A stretch of 64,000 bases of DNA. It comes from Setaria digitata (Eukaryota > Nematoda > Chromadorea > Rhabditida > Setariidae). The notes beneath the pieces are model-generated. The model saw only the letters and a list, made by a program, of their open reading frames with translations, was not told the DNA's origin and did not search any database. The translations under genes and the position numbers were made by a program. Of this stretch, positions 1-12,780 are shown one piece after another. How positions within the stretch are numbered: position 1 is the first letter of the stretch; every line of letters begins with the position of its first letter. The DNA lies in contig RCAB01000004.1 in the NCBI GenBank assembly GCA_003640385.1, positions 434,001 through 498,000 of the forward strand, written 5' to 3'.

Positions 1-3000
1 TTTATTCACTTTATTATTAATTAAGGCACTAATTATAGATTTCGTGGTGAGAAGTGATTCCCTCTCCAACTTTCTATTTTTTTTTTTTTTTTAAATAAAA
101 GTGACAAAACTTTTTTTTGAGGCCTGGCATGAATTTCTGACCTTATCACTAATCTAAAGTACAGTAAGATTAAACTTTATTTTCTATGAACATAAAGAAG
201 TGATTTAAAGTGATATTTTTTGCTTGACAACCATCGTCGTTTAATTCCCACTTCCTTTCGAAAGCGGATGAATCATTATTAATGATAGAACGAAATTTCC
301 AAATTTATTTCAAAAGTGTAAGTGAAAAAGATTGAATTCCTTCTAAGATTTCGTGACAAACGAATTTTTTTCACGGCGTTTGTGCATGACTGTGATGTTG
401 GGCCCTCCTGTGGAAAATGATAATGACAGGTGAGCAATAAACAAAAATTATTGGGTGAAAAAATGAAACAAAAGCTGAACTGACTTGACTTCCATGTCAA
501 TTCTATTCCTATTTCAATCCAGAGGTTTTTTTTAGCTGCTCTAGTTTGCAGTGAATTTGAAGGCCTAAAAATCAACGAGATGTTTTTAGAAGAACCATCA
601 CAGGAAGTTTGTATGAGGAAAAAACTCAGTTTATAGGTATAATTTAGGAACTTGACAGTTGGATCCCAGAACTGAAGGTCATACCAAGACGTTCATTAGT
701 ATCTTCACCTGTTTTTTGCCTTGTATGTTTTTCATCTCTTTATTCTATTCATGTTGCTGTTTCAGCTTTCATCCTTTGAGAAATACTGTCCCTTCAAACT
801 CCATGCTAAACCCACTCAAAGGGTTTCATAACTTTGGCACTAAAATAGTGTCCTCTTGTCCATCATTTTTTATCACTAGAACTAATAATTCACATGTGTA
901 ATCTAGAAAGTGTCTTCTCAAACCAGCCGAAGTTATGACAGATTCGATTGAGGAGAGGCAGATAATTGGATATTTCTATGTTTTGAATTTATTGTGAAAA
1001 GTTGTGGAAATTGTCGAAAACTAATTTTGCACATAAATGAGTAATGTGCCGGTTCTAACTCCTATTATCGAGCTTTCTCGAATTTAGATATTTAATGCTC
1101 TCGAGGCTAAACTTTAAATAGAATTTCAATAAATAAAACTGATTAGAGATCCAAATGATCGTCCAATGCTCTAATGCTCGTTTGACTAAATAATGGTTTT
1201 CTTACTGTAATTTGACCTAAGATATTTTCAGAAATGCTTTCTTTTTCCTAAATCCAGAAATTTTTTATTTTGCGGCATAATTTATGAAATTTAAAAGATT
1301 TTGAAAGTCTTTATGAAGATTTTAGCTTCCCGTTTTTGTAAAAATATTACTGAAGAAAAATTCACCCCATCAATTCAATCACATTATTAAATGTATATCG
1401 ACACATTTCGCATCCCCAGAAGTTTTTAATCACTAGCGAAGTCAATGTTATTATCAAAAAACTGAAAAAGCAAAATTATATCAAAAAATTGAAAAAAATA
1501 GTAAAAAAATGATTAGAAAACACCGGTCTGTGAAAACATCTCGGTTACAATTTTCCCTTCGTAAAATCCCGAGTGAGTTACAATGCGCTGAAAGTAAGTG
1601 ATAAATGAACTTAGATAGCTTTTTAAAATTTGATTAAAATTTCTGGCGGAATTTCAAAAACTAACGGACTTGGTAATCAATACTGGGCTAAGTGACGTCC
1701 TCGAAGCGATATATTTAACAAAAGGAATTATGCGTCAATAACTGCAAGCGTGATACATAATAGTTATCATTTGTTTTCCGTTGTTCGCAAAAATGAAATT
1801 ACTTTGCTTAGAAGGCAGCGATATATCCCTGGAAACAAATGGGCCTCACATATTGTCCAGAATCACAAATCACCCTTCAGTCAACCTCTGCACTAATTAC
1901 ATAATTCATCATAACAAGTTGAGATTTGTGGCCAAGCTTGTCTCTTTCTGAAATGTTTGTTGAATGAAGTCAGTTCGACTACGGAGATTACTGCAATGAT
2001 CATACATTATTCACCGCAGTGAAGTTAACTTTCTTGTTCAACTCCCATGTTTATGCTGTACGGGAGAAAATTGTATGTTGAATTAATGGCAGTCATGTGG
2101 TTTGAAACTATCATTTGGTTGTAGTTAATGAGAAATGACGTCACTTATTTGAAAGCAACACTTTGCGAATTACCTTGTTTACTTAATGAATCCCTCAGGT
2201 GTATGGTACGTGACATTACTATGTTATGCCAAATGATGTTGTTGACAGTCCAGTGATTTCTTCAGTATAATCCAGCTAATCTTCAACGGAATGTAGTCAG
2301 TTTACTTCATTTAACCAGGGTTATTCGAATAGTTACTATTACGAGAAATTGGAGAGCCACGAAATACACGGAATATTTGAAGCACTATTGACGTGGAACT
2401 TTTGAGAAATGGTTACAGAGAGTAGACTGTGTTATTCTCTGTTAATTCCGGAATGCTAAGCTTTTCATTAACTAGAAATGTTCTAATTTTTGTATTAAAA
2501 ATGATGATTTATTACAAAGTATATGGCGATAGGACAAGCAGACAAGTAATTAATTTTTAAAATGGTTGCTTAGGAAGGATATTTCTTTCTTGTTCAGAAA
2601 AAACTTCTTGTCACAGGTTACGAAACTTCAAAAAGTGCAGAAAATTAAGTTTTTTCCTTATGAACATTTTTTACAAGTTTACAATTTCTAAAAATTCAGA
2701 CCCTACAGGAAAAATAAATCAAAAATTAAATGGAAGAAAAAAGCTTAGTAAATCATGGGACGGCAAATAATTATGAATTGCAGTGGCATATCATTTAAAT
2801 TGACAATAATTACAATAATTAAAAAATGTAGTAGGCACAAAGACTCAAGTTCAATTCTAGACAACAATTGGAATTTATGTACCCTTATAGCTGCATGGGT
2901 CTAGACGGAGTAATATTTGAATAAAGAGATCCATGGCATAGACTCAGTAGAAAGCTCAATAATCAATGCTTAAAATTAGAACGTAACTTAAAAATTATGA

Positions 3001-4798
3001 ATATAATAATTAGAATAGAGCCTCATTTTTAATTTGTACAATATAGGATGGACTAAATCGATCTTAGCCACAAATTCGTAGTTCGATTATCTTATTATAA
3101 CACCCAGTTTAGTAGAAATTGTGCCCAACATTAACAACAGTTTTTCACAAACGGAAAATAAAATTGTAGCTTTTAGTCAGAAACTTATCTGTTGCATTAA
3201 GTTTCAGGTCAAGTGCTGCAAGTTTGACGAAGCTTTAAGGACAAACATGATTGAAACGAAGGACACAAATTTAATTTGTGTTTTAGTCCTATGTTTCAGG
3301 AGTAAAGGTAATTATACTTAAATAACGATAATGAAGTCAGGTAGATGTTTCGGAGAAATGAAAAAGAGTGCTATTTCAAACTCGCACACTGCGGACTGCT
3401 TTTATTACTGTAGGTGACTCACATTTCTATAAGCGATCAGATGACGAACTTTTGACTTCCGTCCCAAATTCTGTCATCTACGACTCAACGATTTAAACTG
3501 CGGTGTGACTATACTGGTATCTTTTCAAAGTTTCTTAACTTGCAGGAGCCAGAGAGCCTCTTTCCTCAGAGATATATTGTGGAAGGCCACAGCCTCTTTT
3601 TTAATAAAAAAATTTGTGGGATCATTGTTGTTCATGGATATTACAATTCTGTCAGCCACTTCATTCATACAAATGAAATAGCATCGTAAGACTTATCAAG
3701 TATTATCAGCATTCTGAAAGATGAGTGAAACTGCACTTTTATGATTAAATGAAATTTTTGGCGACAGGCTCATATTGCGAATGAGGTGCAATCATAAAGT
3801 TTCACTTTCCTTTGTCTTTGCTATTGCAGCATATCACTTAATTTGATACTACAAAATGATGGAATTTTGAAATATTGCCTTTACTCATTGCGCATCAGTA
3901 TCAGTGACATTAGTCTGTGTCTAAGATGTAGTCCTCAAAAGACTTAATCCCGTTATCATTTGTTTTGTTCAGTTAATTCAAGATTTCTATGCTCTCAAAA
4001 AGATTCAGCAACAGTTCGAGAGGCCTTTCCTGATTCAGCTAATCTATTTAAATTTTACTTATTTTCTCTACATTTCCTTCTACTTTCTTCAAACAGCGTT
4101 CCAAACGTTCCTATAAAACATTTTATCTATAGGGATTTGATAATTTTATAAGTGATTAGCAAACAAGTTCTCACAACTCCGTTTTTCTCAATTAAATCAA
4201 ACCTTTCTTTTTATTTATTAGTCCTTCATAAATTATATCTCTTCATTCGTTGTTGGTCTCAAAGTTGAAAATGAAAGTGGCAAAATCTTTTATATTTGTA
4301 ACTACTGAGAGCTGTCTAAGTTGTAACAGAATTTTGATTTACCGTAAGCCTTTCAGATATTTTAAGGAGCATTTACTTTGTTTTGATGACATTATCGATT
4401 TAAAGAAATCATAATTATTGGTAACTAGCCAATACCACAGTTTATGAAGGTGAGTATTTAGGGCAATACTGAATTTAAAACTTCATCTCCATCATAATTT
4501 AAAATTTGCCTTAAAGCAAAAATTAAATGCTGAGAAAATAAATAACTATTTGGAGCATACGAAAAACGATGGATCTCATTTACACAACATGTTGTTTTCC
4601 GAATATAAGGAATTTTCTGTATCGATATTACATACGGCAAAAGAGTGATGAATTAATAATTGCGATTAACTAACCGCCAGAGCTGTTCCAATTATTTAAT
4701 AATTTTTCTAAGTTTTAACAGCACTATCTCGAATTACTTGACAATTTTATGTGATAATCAATGAATAATCATCATAAATGTGCTGGAATGTTTTTTAG
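1..4798. other. Intergenic, no recognised gene
   Basis: AT-rich sequence with homopolymer runs and stop codons in all frames. The longest open frames (for example around 659-901, 3121-3321 and 4458-4640) have biased, low-information translations, no family motif and no consistent pattern of splice sites. It lies beyond the 3' end of the minus-strand SEC14-spectrin gene. I see no tRNA cloverleaf, rRNA or mobile-element ORF. Exons of a gene extending from outside the window cannot be excluded. Confidence 0.6.
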
Positions 4799-6435
4799 TT
4801 ATCTATCGTCACATTCCGCAAGTGAACTGTAAATAGCAGATGCACTATCTACCAATTGTGCACTAATTCCGGAAGACATCTTGGTATCGCAGCACTCCTC
4901 ATCCTCACAGATTTCCTCCAGCCTATTTTGTTTTCTCTTTACTTCAGCAAATTTTCGTTGGATTTCGTTTAAAGTATGTACCCAAGACGTGTCTGTATTT
5001 TTTCTGCTCCTGAAATTTTATTTCCAAAGTTCCTAAGTTTTCCGTACTTTTGCCTTTTGTAGAAGTTTAGCTTCTTCGAAATAGTAGTAGTTACTTTGAA
5101 ACAAATCGTTGCCAAATTTTAGCTCTTACCATAAAGAAAAGTAAGAAATATCTCAAGCTTCACCTGGACATTTTATTACTTAGTTCCTGAACTAAAATAT
5201 CAGTAACATTTTTCAGTTCGCGGATGTTGTCTGCGATACTTCTTTTTTCACTCGTAAAACAATGCAGTGATACTTTTGCCGAACGTATTTTTAATGCCTC
5301 CTTATCGAGTTGAAGCAATAATTGATCAAGGCGTTCATTTACCTGGCAATCATAAGACTTTAAAAAAACACTGCAGTACGCTGAAAAGATTTTTTAAAAT
5401 TTGCACCTTTTTTCTAGAATGTTACATATTATTTGAATATTATAAAATAAATTACTTTCTGGATAGTTGAATGAAAGGCACCGATGACACCAAGTTTCGC
5501 TTCTCTCTCGTTGACAGCATGACAAAATTTCCTCCAAACTGATTCTAATTTTTGGTTCAACTTTAATCCAGGTTGCACTTCCATTCGCAACGATCTCCTC
5601 AATACGAGAGCTACCTGGGACAACTGCTTACCGTATCCATATGTACTCTACAAATAAAAAAATTTATCCACAATATTTTGCTAAGACTAAATAAGTCCCA
5701 TAAAAAGCTGTCTGAAATCCCATTATAAATGACCCAGGCCATAAAGTTAATGAATGAACTAGCTAGAGACTGAAAAGAACTAACTCGCGCGGTTTCTTCG
5801 AGTTTTAGTCTATTTTCTCGCGCAAAACGGAATCGCTCAATGTCATATCTGGTCGTATTATATTCATTTATTAGTGTTTCGTACAATTCTTCAATCCAAA
5901 GAACTACCTCAAATACACAATCCATCTATTATTCCGCAAGCTTTATATTTGAACTTTTCGGTTTTCGGCATGTTATGACTGCAGTAATCACAACTAAATG
6001 AATGAAATGATATACATTTTTCCTTCCGGTTTTAGACTATCCGAAGGAATTCGATTTTATTAAGCTAACCTGATGACCATCCCTTTCACATGTGTAGAGC
6101 TGTAGAAGTTGCTGAATTTTCAATTTGCGGACATCCGCCAAATTCTGACAACGTCGCCTTCGACCACGTGTTTCTTCTAGTCTTCCTCTGCAAGTCATTT
6201 AGCGAATGATCTAGTCACCTCATAATTAAACACACCAAATTCTTTAGAAGTATACAATTATGATGGAGTACACAAAATAACCTTATATGAAAAATTCCTG
6301 CTGAATAATCCCCTGCGATAGGCTTGCACATAGAGTTGGATTCATCAACGCAAAGCTGATCAATGAATGATATACCACTGTTAATTACACCACGGTAGAT
6401 TTTTTCTTAAATTTCTTTTTTCAATATTATATTTT

Positions 6436-6475
<40 letters not shown>

Positions 6476-9165
6476 TTCAAAGCAAGAATATGCGAACATT
6501 AAAGGCTGACGCTAAAGAAATGTAAATTACTTGAATATAAAATAAATTATACCTAGCTCATCTATCTTAGCATCCATTTCGTCTCGTTCTTTCTCAGCAG
6601 TTGCAATATCAGTGGCTCTCACATTTGTACAAAGTGATTCCAATAACATGTCTGTTTTTCGTGAAAACTAAAAATTTGAAAATTTATTCATCACATTCTC
6701 TGCACTTTTAGTTAGTGTGGTTAAGGCTTTCGTCCAAAACGATTATATTTTTCTCATTACGAAAATATGACCAAGTTTAAATTTAGGCCACATAAATGAA
6801 AAAAAGAAAGCATGATCAACGTCAGAGAATGAATTATACATCGTTCAGCATGCGATAGAAGTTGACAGAATGCAATGCCACTTTCTTTTGACGTGTAACG
6901 CGTGTGCAGAATGCACGAATTAGCTGCTGCAATCCATCTATACTGTGTTGCAACGCTACTGCATGTCTTGGAAATTCGTTCTGCAGTTCATGTCCTATTG
7001 TCACCAATTCAGACGACTGTTCTTCCAGCTCCTAACAAAATTTGATAATCCTTTCAATTTATTTTCTTACCTGCCTGTAAAACCAGTGTTTGTTAGCTAT
7101 TTGAATGCAAATTCGAAGAAATACTGCTACTCATCAATCACTTCTTCATTTGTTCATTCATTTCAGAATTAATTAAACAAATCAGCGAGCGAACCATCGA
7201 CTTGCTTTCCAGTTCACTGTGTTCTTTCAATAATTGTTTAGCGTCGTCGTATGATTCACCGATTTCACGTAGGCTCAGAAGCCACTTCTCTCCAGCACCC
7301 AAAATCCAGTTTAGCAAATTTTGTACTCCTTCTGCATGGCCTTCCAACAACTTTAACGATGCACTTCGCTCCTCTTCAAGCATCTTCATTGACGGCCATC
7401 CTTCAACGTTCTGCAGAAAAAAAAAATGTGATGTGGGTAGAATGTGGTTTGGTAGAACTGTTAAGGACTATTTGGTAGGACTGTTATTTTCGTAATCATA
7501 AGTCAGATTTATTTTATGATTTCGTTCTTGATCGAAAAAGCAAGTGAAGCCCAAAATCCCAAACTACCGTTCATCATCAAATGATGATCGATACTGAGTG
7601 TTTTTCTTGAGCTCTCTTTCAAAAGGAGATAAATGAATGCAATAAAATTAATAATTAAATTGGAATTAAATGTAAGAGTAACGTGAAGTCGACACTCCAG
7701 TATCCGTGAATTAATAACTTGAATATCAAATAAAAAGATGCAGAGAAAGACACTTAGAAAGGTAAGAGTGAAGATTTCAAATATGTAGTTTCTGAAGAAG
7801 AACCTTAATTTGTTTCATGAGCAAAGCGACATGCTGAGCTGCGCTTTCCCAGTCATCATTTATACTTCTTTTCACCGCTTTCGATCCATTCTGTTGTGCT
7901 AATTCACCGAGTAAATCGTTGCCTAAATCGGCATTTCCTTCTTCATGTGTTGGATTTAGATAGTGAAAAAAACTAATTTAAAAAACTAAAAGAAAAACGA
8001 AAACTTTCAACTAATTTCTTCACCTGTCTTGAGAAGGTCATTTGAGCTAAGACTGTTTTTGTCGAAAGAGATCTCATTAAACTGACTCGAAGTAGCATGC
8101 ATTGCATTGTCATGTCTTTTCCCATTCTCTATCCAACCATTTGCTCTCTTCACATAATTCTCGAACTTCTTAAAATTTTTTACATAGTCCAACATGAGAA
8201 ATAACAAAAACTAACAGAACGACTGGATCGATAAGTGGAACCTGTCTGAGTGAAGTCCATGAATGTGGATCGTAACAAAGAGTGCCACCGAGGGTATCTG
8301 GCAATTGCGTAACATCCACGTATCGTAACAACTTATGTAGAGATGTTAGGATCCACTGCAATGAAGTGAAACAAATACAGCGTTCATAAAGGTTAAAATT
8401 CGCTCTTTCCAAATATATATATATATATATATATTTGACTGCTTTCTCACCGAGTGTTACGTGGAGTAATGTTCGCTGATGCTTACTTAACATCTACATA
8501 GAAGTTTTAAAAGTTTTTCTGGAATTAACACTTGCCTTAAATTGATAAGCTTCTTTGATAAATTCAAAATTCAGCTTTTGTTGGTCAAGGAATTTCTCCG
8601 GCTGAATGACAAGTACATACCGAACTCGCTGACACAGTGCTTGCTACAAAGATTATTATCGCATGCAGACCTCAAATAAATCAAATCTTTGTTGTAAATC
8701 TACTTCAGTTTACTGCTAAACCTCTCACAAAATGAATATGCACGCACCTGACAGGCACGCATTATACCACGTATGTGCTTCGTAGTTCCTTTACGTCCAT
8801 CAATGACTACTGTAAATCCCAATTTGCGAGTGTTTTCATTGGGTATTTGGGACAAATAACTAATAACAGATACCAGTTCCTCACAATTCGGACCACTAAC
8901 TGCTTCTACACCTGAACTATGAGATGAATTTTGAACTACCGTGACAGAGTTAGGAATTAAAGAAAGTGAATTTCATGAGGTAGAAAATAAGATCATGAAT
9001 TCACTATAAAATCAGGTTTGGTGGAAGTTACAAGACAGATGTTAACCTAATGAAATAGTAGTAACATTAATGAAAAAACCAAACAAAAAATAGTACCGGA
9101 TTGCTTACCACTACCATCCGCAAAATTAATGAACAACAGCGGTGACCCTGAGCGATCACGACATC
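4799..9165 (-). CDS. SEC14 (CRAL-TRIO) domain and spectrin-repeat protein, SESTD1/Trio-N-terminus-like (5' end incomplete)
   Basis: Multi-exon minus-strand gene ending at TAA 4799-4801. The first exon seen (9165-9109) starts with a phase that needs an upstream exon I could not find. The SEC14 lipid-binding domain comes first (RDRSGSPLLFINF, then LSQIPNENTRKLGFTVVIDG near 8850, then LPDTLGGTLCYD near 8280). Spectrin-type coiled-coil segments follow in exons near 7400-7150, 7030-6840, 6675-6545, 6190-6075, 5925-5785, 5650-5475, 5350-5170 and 5010-4799. No DH/PH (RhoGEF) part follows, so the layout resembles human SESTD1 or an isolated N-terminal half of Trio/Kalirin/MCF2L; these families act in phosphoinositide binding and Rho or Wnt signalling. 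The C-terminus is acidic (RLEEICEDEECCDTKM). Oddities: a 31-nt apparent intron at 8211-8241 and a 42-nt GC-AG intron at 8494-8535. Domain architecture is fairly sure; exact orthology is not. Confidence 0.78.
6438..6472. repeat. (AT)n microsatellite
   Basis: About 17 uninterrupted AT units in an intron of the SEC14-spectrin gene. Confidence 0.95.
8413..8434. repeat. (AT)n microsatellite
   Basis: Short AT run in the intron between the 11-codon exon 8461-8493 and the exon 8242-8355 of the SEC14-spectrin gene. Confidence 0.9.
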
Positions 9166-9474
9166 CTGTGAAATATTAATTCAGTAGAAAGGCAGTACCA
9201 GTGCTACAACCAAATCACATTGAATTTCATTTCCCTTTTTTCTAAAATTAAAATTTTCCTTAGCTTAATGCTCTATCATTGAGAAGTGTCATATGAACCG
9301 GGTAATGAGATGACTGATGATTCGATCAGATATCGATCCCTCTGCTGCATTCTCTAGTCTGCCAGATTGTTCACTAAAATGTATCACTTTTCAGAATCGC
9401 CGTAGAAACTGCTACTTTTCTGATTTCTTGTCTTCATTATTCCTGCAATTTCGTCCTTTTGTTGAAAGCATTGT

Positions 9475-9730
9475 GAAAATGACAAGGATGACAAACGATA
9501 GTGGCCTAGTTTAGGGCAAAAGATCGACTACTGTAGTGAGTGATTTGGTTTATGCTACCAGCGAAACTGTTCTTCGACGATTCTTGGCTCCTATTAAAAG
9601 AAAGATATAGTCGTCCGTCTGACAAAATTCTCTGCTCACTATAATTATCATTTTGGCACTAATTTTGCAGCCTGTAAGTAAAGATGAAAATGACAAGGAT
9701 GACAAACGTTTAGGCAAAAGATCGACTACT
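9475..9730. repeat. Pair of diverged direct repeats
   Basis: The block starting GAAAATGACAAGGATGAC and ending AAAAGATCGACTACT occurs at 9475-9532 and again at 9686-9730, 211 bp apart. The copies differ mainly by an insertion of about a dozen bases in the first copy. Confidence 0.85.
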
Positions 9731-10157
9731 TTTTCGCCCTCATAATATGATCCCTGAAGCTATCGATGGAATTGGGGACTGCACTACATTTGGACTGCAA
9801 CTTACAAGTTGGTCCTGATATCGCAGTGAAAAAACTTGCACTAATCAAGCAAAAGCAAAGGCAAAGGGAAAAAAGACGATTTCAGTAGAAAATAAAGACA
9901 GAGATGACAGGTGTGACCAAGGTGTACCAGTGAAGCTGTCAGGACAACCGGCGGGAAATGGGGAACACCCGGAAACCTCCCAGTCTTCCTCCTCCTTCAC
10001 TCCCTTTACCAGAGGAATTCTTCAGCTGAGATAACAGCCATGATGGGACAATATTTTAGACAGAGAAGAACTATTCAATTCACTTCAAACAAGAAAGGAC
10101 GACAGAGGAACTTCGATCATCTTTCTTTCAGATCACCTTTGTATCTGCTTCAAATCT

Positions 10158-10174
10158 CCCTCTCTCTCTCTCTC

Positions 10175-10209
<35 letters not shown>
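10158..10209. repeat. (CT)n microsatellite
   Basis: About 52 bp of CT repeat with one CCC interruption. It creates spurious Ser-Leu and Arg-Glu open frames on the two strands. Confidence 0.95.
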
Positions 10210-12780
10210 TCAACTGTCGTTGTAGACAAAGGAGTTCGTCTCGAAAGCGGTAAATAGGATGATGACTAATTGCTCGAGAAACCCGAAAATGCTGTAAATT
10301 TGAGAGACGTGTGCACACATCGATGTCGTACGGCTTTCATTCCAATTTCTGCATGGGCAACAGAGAAATTCCGATGTTTATACTGGTGGAAGGTAACTAA
10401 GAAGAGATAAACTTTAAATGATTATTCAAATTTGGTGATGCATAAATTTGGTTGTTCAAAAATTTTGAATCGTAGACTATTAATAAATTTCTTAGCCTGT
10501 GAGAAAAAACAAATGTTAAAAAGTTCCTCAGCAAGCCGAAATCGACTTTACTATGACCTATGGGTAAAACATTATATGCGAGGAAAAAGAGATTACTTCA
10601 TCTGAGAAGATTGCATTTCAAGAAAGAACTGTCCATGACATGGTCAAGATTCGGTAGAACGTTGAATTTACATTGCTTCAAGCGTTGTTTGAAATGAATT
10701 GGTTAGACAGAGGAAAAAAAATGAAAGGATAAAAAGCAAAAAGAAATTAACTTAGAGATTGTTTTTCCTCAAAAAGATTGGTAATTCAGTTATGATTATT
10801 GTTACTTCAATTAAACCTCACCTTCCTGTAAAATACATTATTCCGATTAAAACAAAGAGTTTTATTAACATTGCTTAGTAAACTGATTTTCCTATCAATT
10901 TTTAAGGGTTCCGTAACTTATGACTAATCACTTAATACTTTTATTTAGCTTTTCTCGATTGTTTCATCCATAATTTCCAAACAGTTATCGTAACTCCATA
11001 ACTTGACCTCAGATATTAGTAACCACTTTTATACCGTCCCTACTGCCGAGGCAATGATTAATAAATGCAGAAAATAAATTCCGAATCAAGCATGCATTTT
11101 CCTGCAGTATGAATAATTCCCTGTCGAGAGTTTCTTCTTCTGGTCCACCTTTTCCACCCGTCCTTTCTACGGACACTTCAGTTTTAGCTAACTATAAAAT
11201 ACCTATAATGCCAGCAACCGCTCCCACATTTTATTACTTCCGCTCATTAGTTTTTAAGCATTTCAGGCAATTCATAATTACAAGAGTTTAACATAATTCC
11301 TTTGTTCTTTCATTTTTCGTTCTTAAATGAGCCTTAGTTGTGCTTTGTTTTTCCAACTCTACCTCACACCCATGAAGAACTGTCTAAAAGTTTTTTCTTA
11401 GCTCGTTCAATAATAACAGTTCTACTCATACATAGAGTTCTCACACCTTTTAATTCTTTCACCCAAACTGAAGTTAAACGCTTTAAGAAGGAACGATGAG
11501 TGGAACCTGAGTTTCAAAAGTAAGATGTTTCTGATCGGATTTCTGTTTCACTACTGAAACTGTCAAAAACGCAGTGCAGTCCGTGTTAGTCTTGTTGAAG
11601 GCCTTAGTCTCAATATCTAGCAGGCTACAAACTTGAGCCTCAGTATCCAAGCAGTTTTTTTGGTCCAGAAGACTCATGTGTGGTATCAGTGTGACTAGGT
11701 ATTAGCTTCTCGCTGTTGCCACGTTCCTCCACAAGTTCGTTGCTGTAATCGACAATTCTCGACTCTCGAAGTGCCTCCTCGCCAACGACCAAAAAACACA
11801 CACCAACAGACACATCTGCAGTGAGAGCCGAATCGATCGAGGCGTCGTGGCTGCTCAGACGCAGCATCCACCGCACTTCTGTCTTTCCTTACTGTCATCA
11901 TTCCCCTTCTCACGGAAGCCGATTTCGAATTCAGAACTTTGCCACGAACAGTTCTCTTCTCCTCGCCCTTTCTGAACTCTTCCAGTAACCCTAAGTCTCT
12001 CAATGATACGTTGCGTCTTGGCGAAAACAAGTTAGGTCCTCTGTAATTTCCATTTCCTGTTGACCTCCTCTAGGCCTATGTCACTCGTTGGATGTAATTT
12101 ACGTCAGTTACTTAATTTCACCTAGACTTTGTGTGTTCGCTATGACATTCGTTTAGTCAGCTGTGCTTGTCTGTTAGACTGATAGACATAAGTTGCCTGA
12201 AAGGGGATTATACAAAATAACTCATCAGGCAAATGTAGTATTCAGTATCTGAGCCCTGTATTGTGAGGCCTAATCTTACGAGAATATCAGCTTACCACTC
12301 CTTCCTTCTAAAGCTACCTACCCACTCCAAGAATGTATATCTGAATTCTTTTCATAGTTTCTTTGGTAAAATAAGCTGTTTTGGAAAGAACGGCCCTCCA
12401 AAGAATGCGCAACTACTACCATACTTTGATATGAAATGATGACCGAATTGAATAATGCTGATTCCAAATTTAGAAGCTTTTATGGCGGTACTGGATAGTT
12501 TACTTGCAAAAAAAGAAGATAAGTCGAGTGCACCCTCTTCACCAAATACAAGAAAGGTAGATTTATGAAATTTGCTAACCATCTACACAGCAAGCACCAG
12601 CAGTACTCCGAATTGTCAAACGTACGGTAAAACCGTACAACGAAAGCAACAGTTGGATATACGCATTCCTGAGGGAATCATTACTCGTTAAATTGGAGGC
12701 ATTTACGATTACCTGTATTCGATGTTGAGAATTTCAGGTGTTGGCTAAATTACTAGTCGAGAAAAAAAACTGAAATTACA

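Larger units (their letters stand above)
9166..12564. other. Non-coding interval between SEC14-spectrin and H2A variant genes
   Basis: About 3.4 kb between divergently oriented genes. It holds a pair of diverged direct repeats (9475-9532 and 9686-9730) and a long CT microsatellite (10158-10209). Open frames here (9317-9514 plus, 11109-11291 plus, 11640-12030 minus, 12352-12582 minus) show no family resemblance. A missing 5' exon of the SEC14-spectrin gene and the promoters of both neighbours should lie here. Confidence 0.55.

Noticed and set aside
7202..7495. Plus-strand frames opposite the SEC14-spectrin exons
   Set aside because: They are antisense shadows; the minus strand gives spectrin-repeat sequence with splice sites.
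10040..10318. Ser-Leu and Arg-Glu repeat proteins on the two strands
   Set aside because: Translations of the CT microsatellite.
11640..12030. Overlapping minus frames of 78 and 111 codons
   Set aside because: No motif, different frames overlap each other, and no splice context.
12352..12582. Minus frame of 76 codons upstream of the H2A variant
   Set aside because: Not recognisable as any family; may overlap the H2A 5' exon region.
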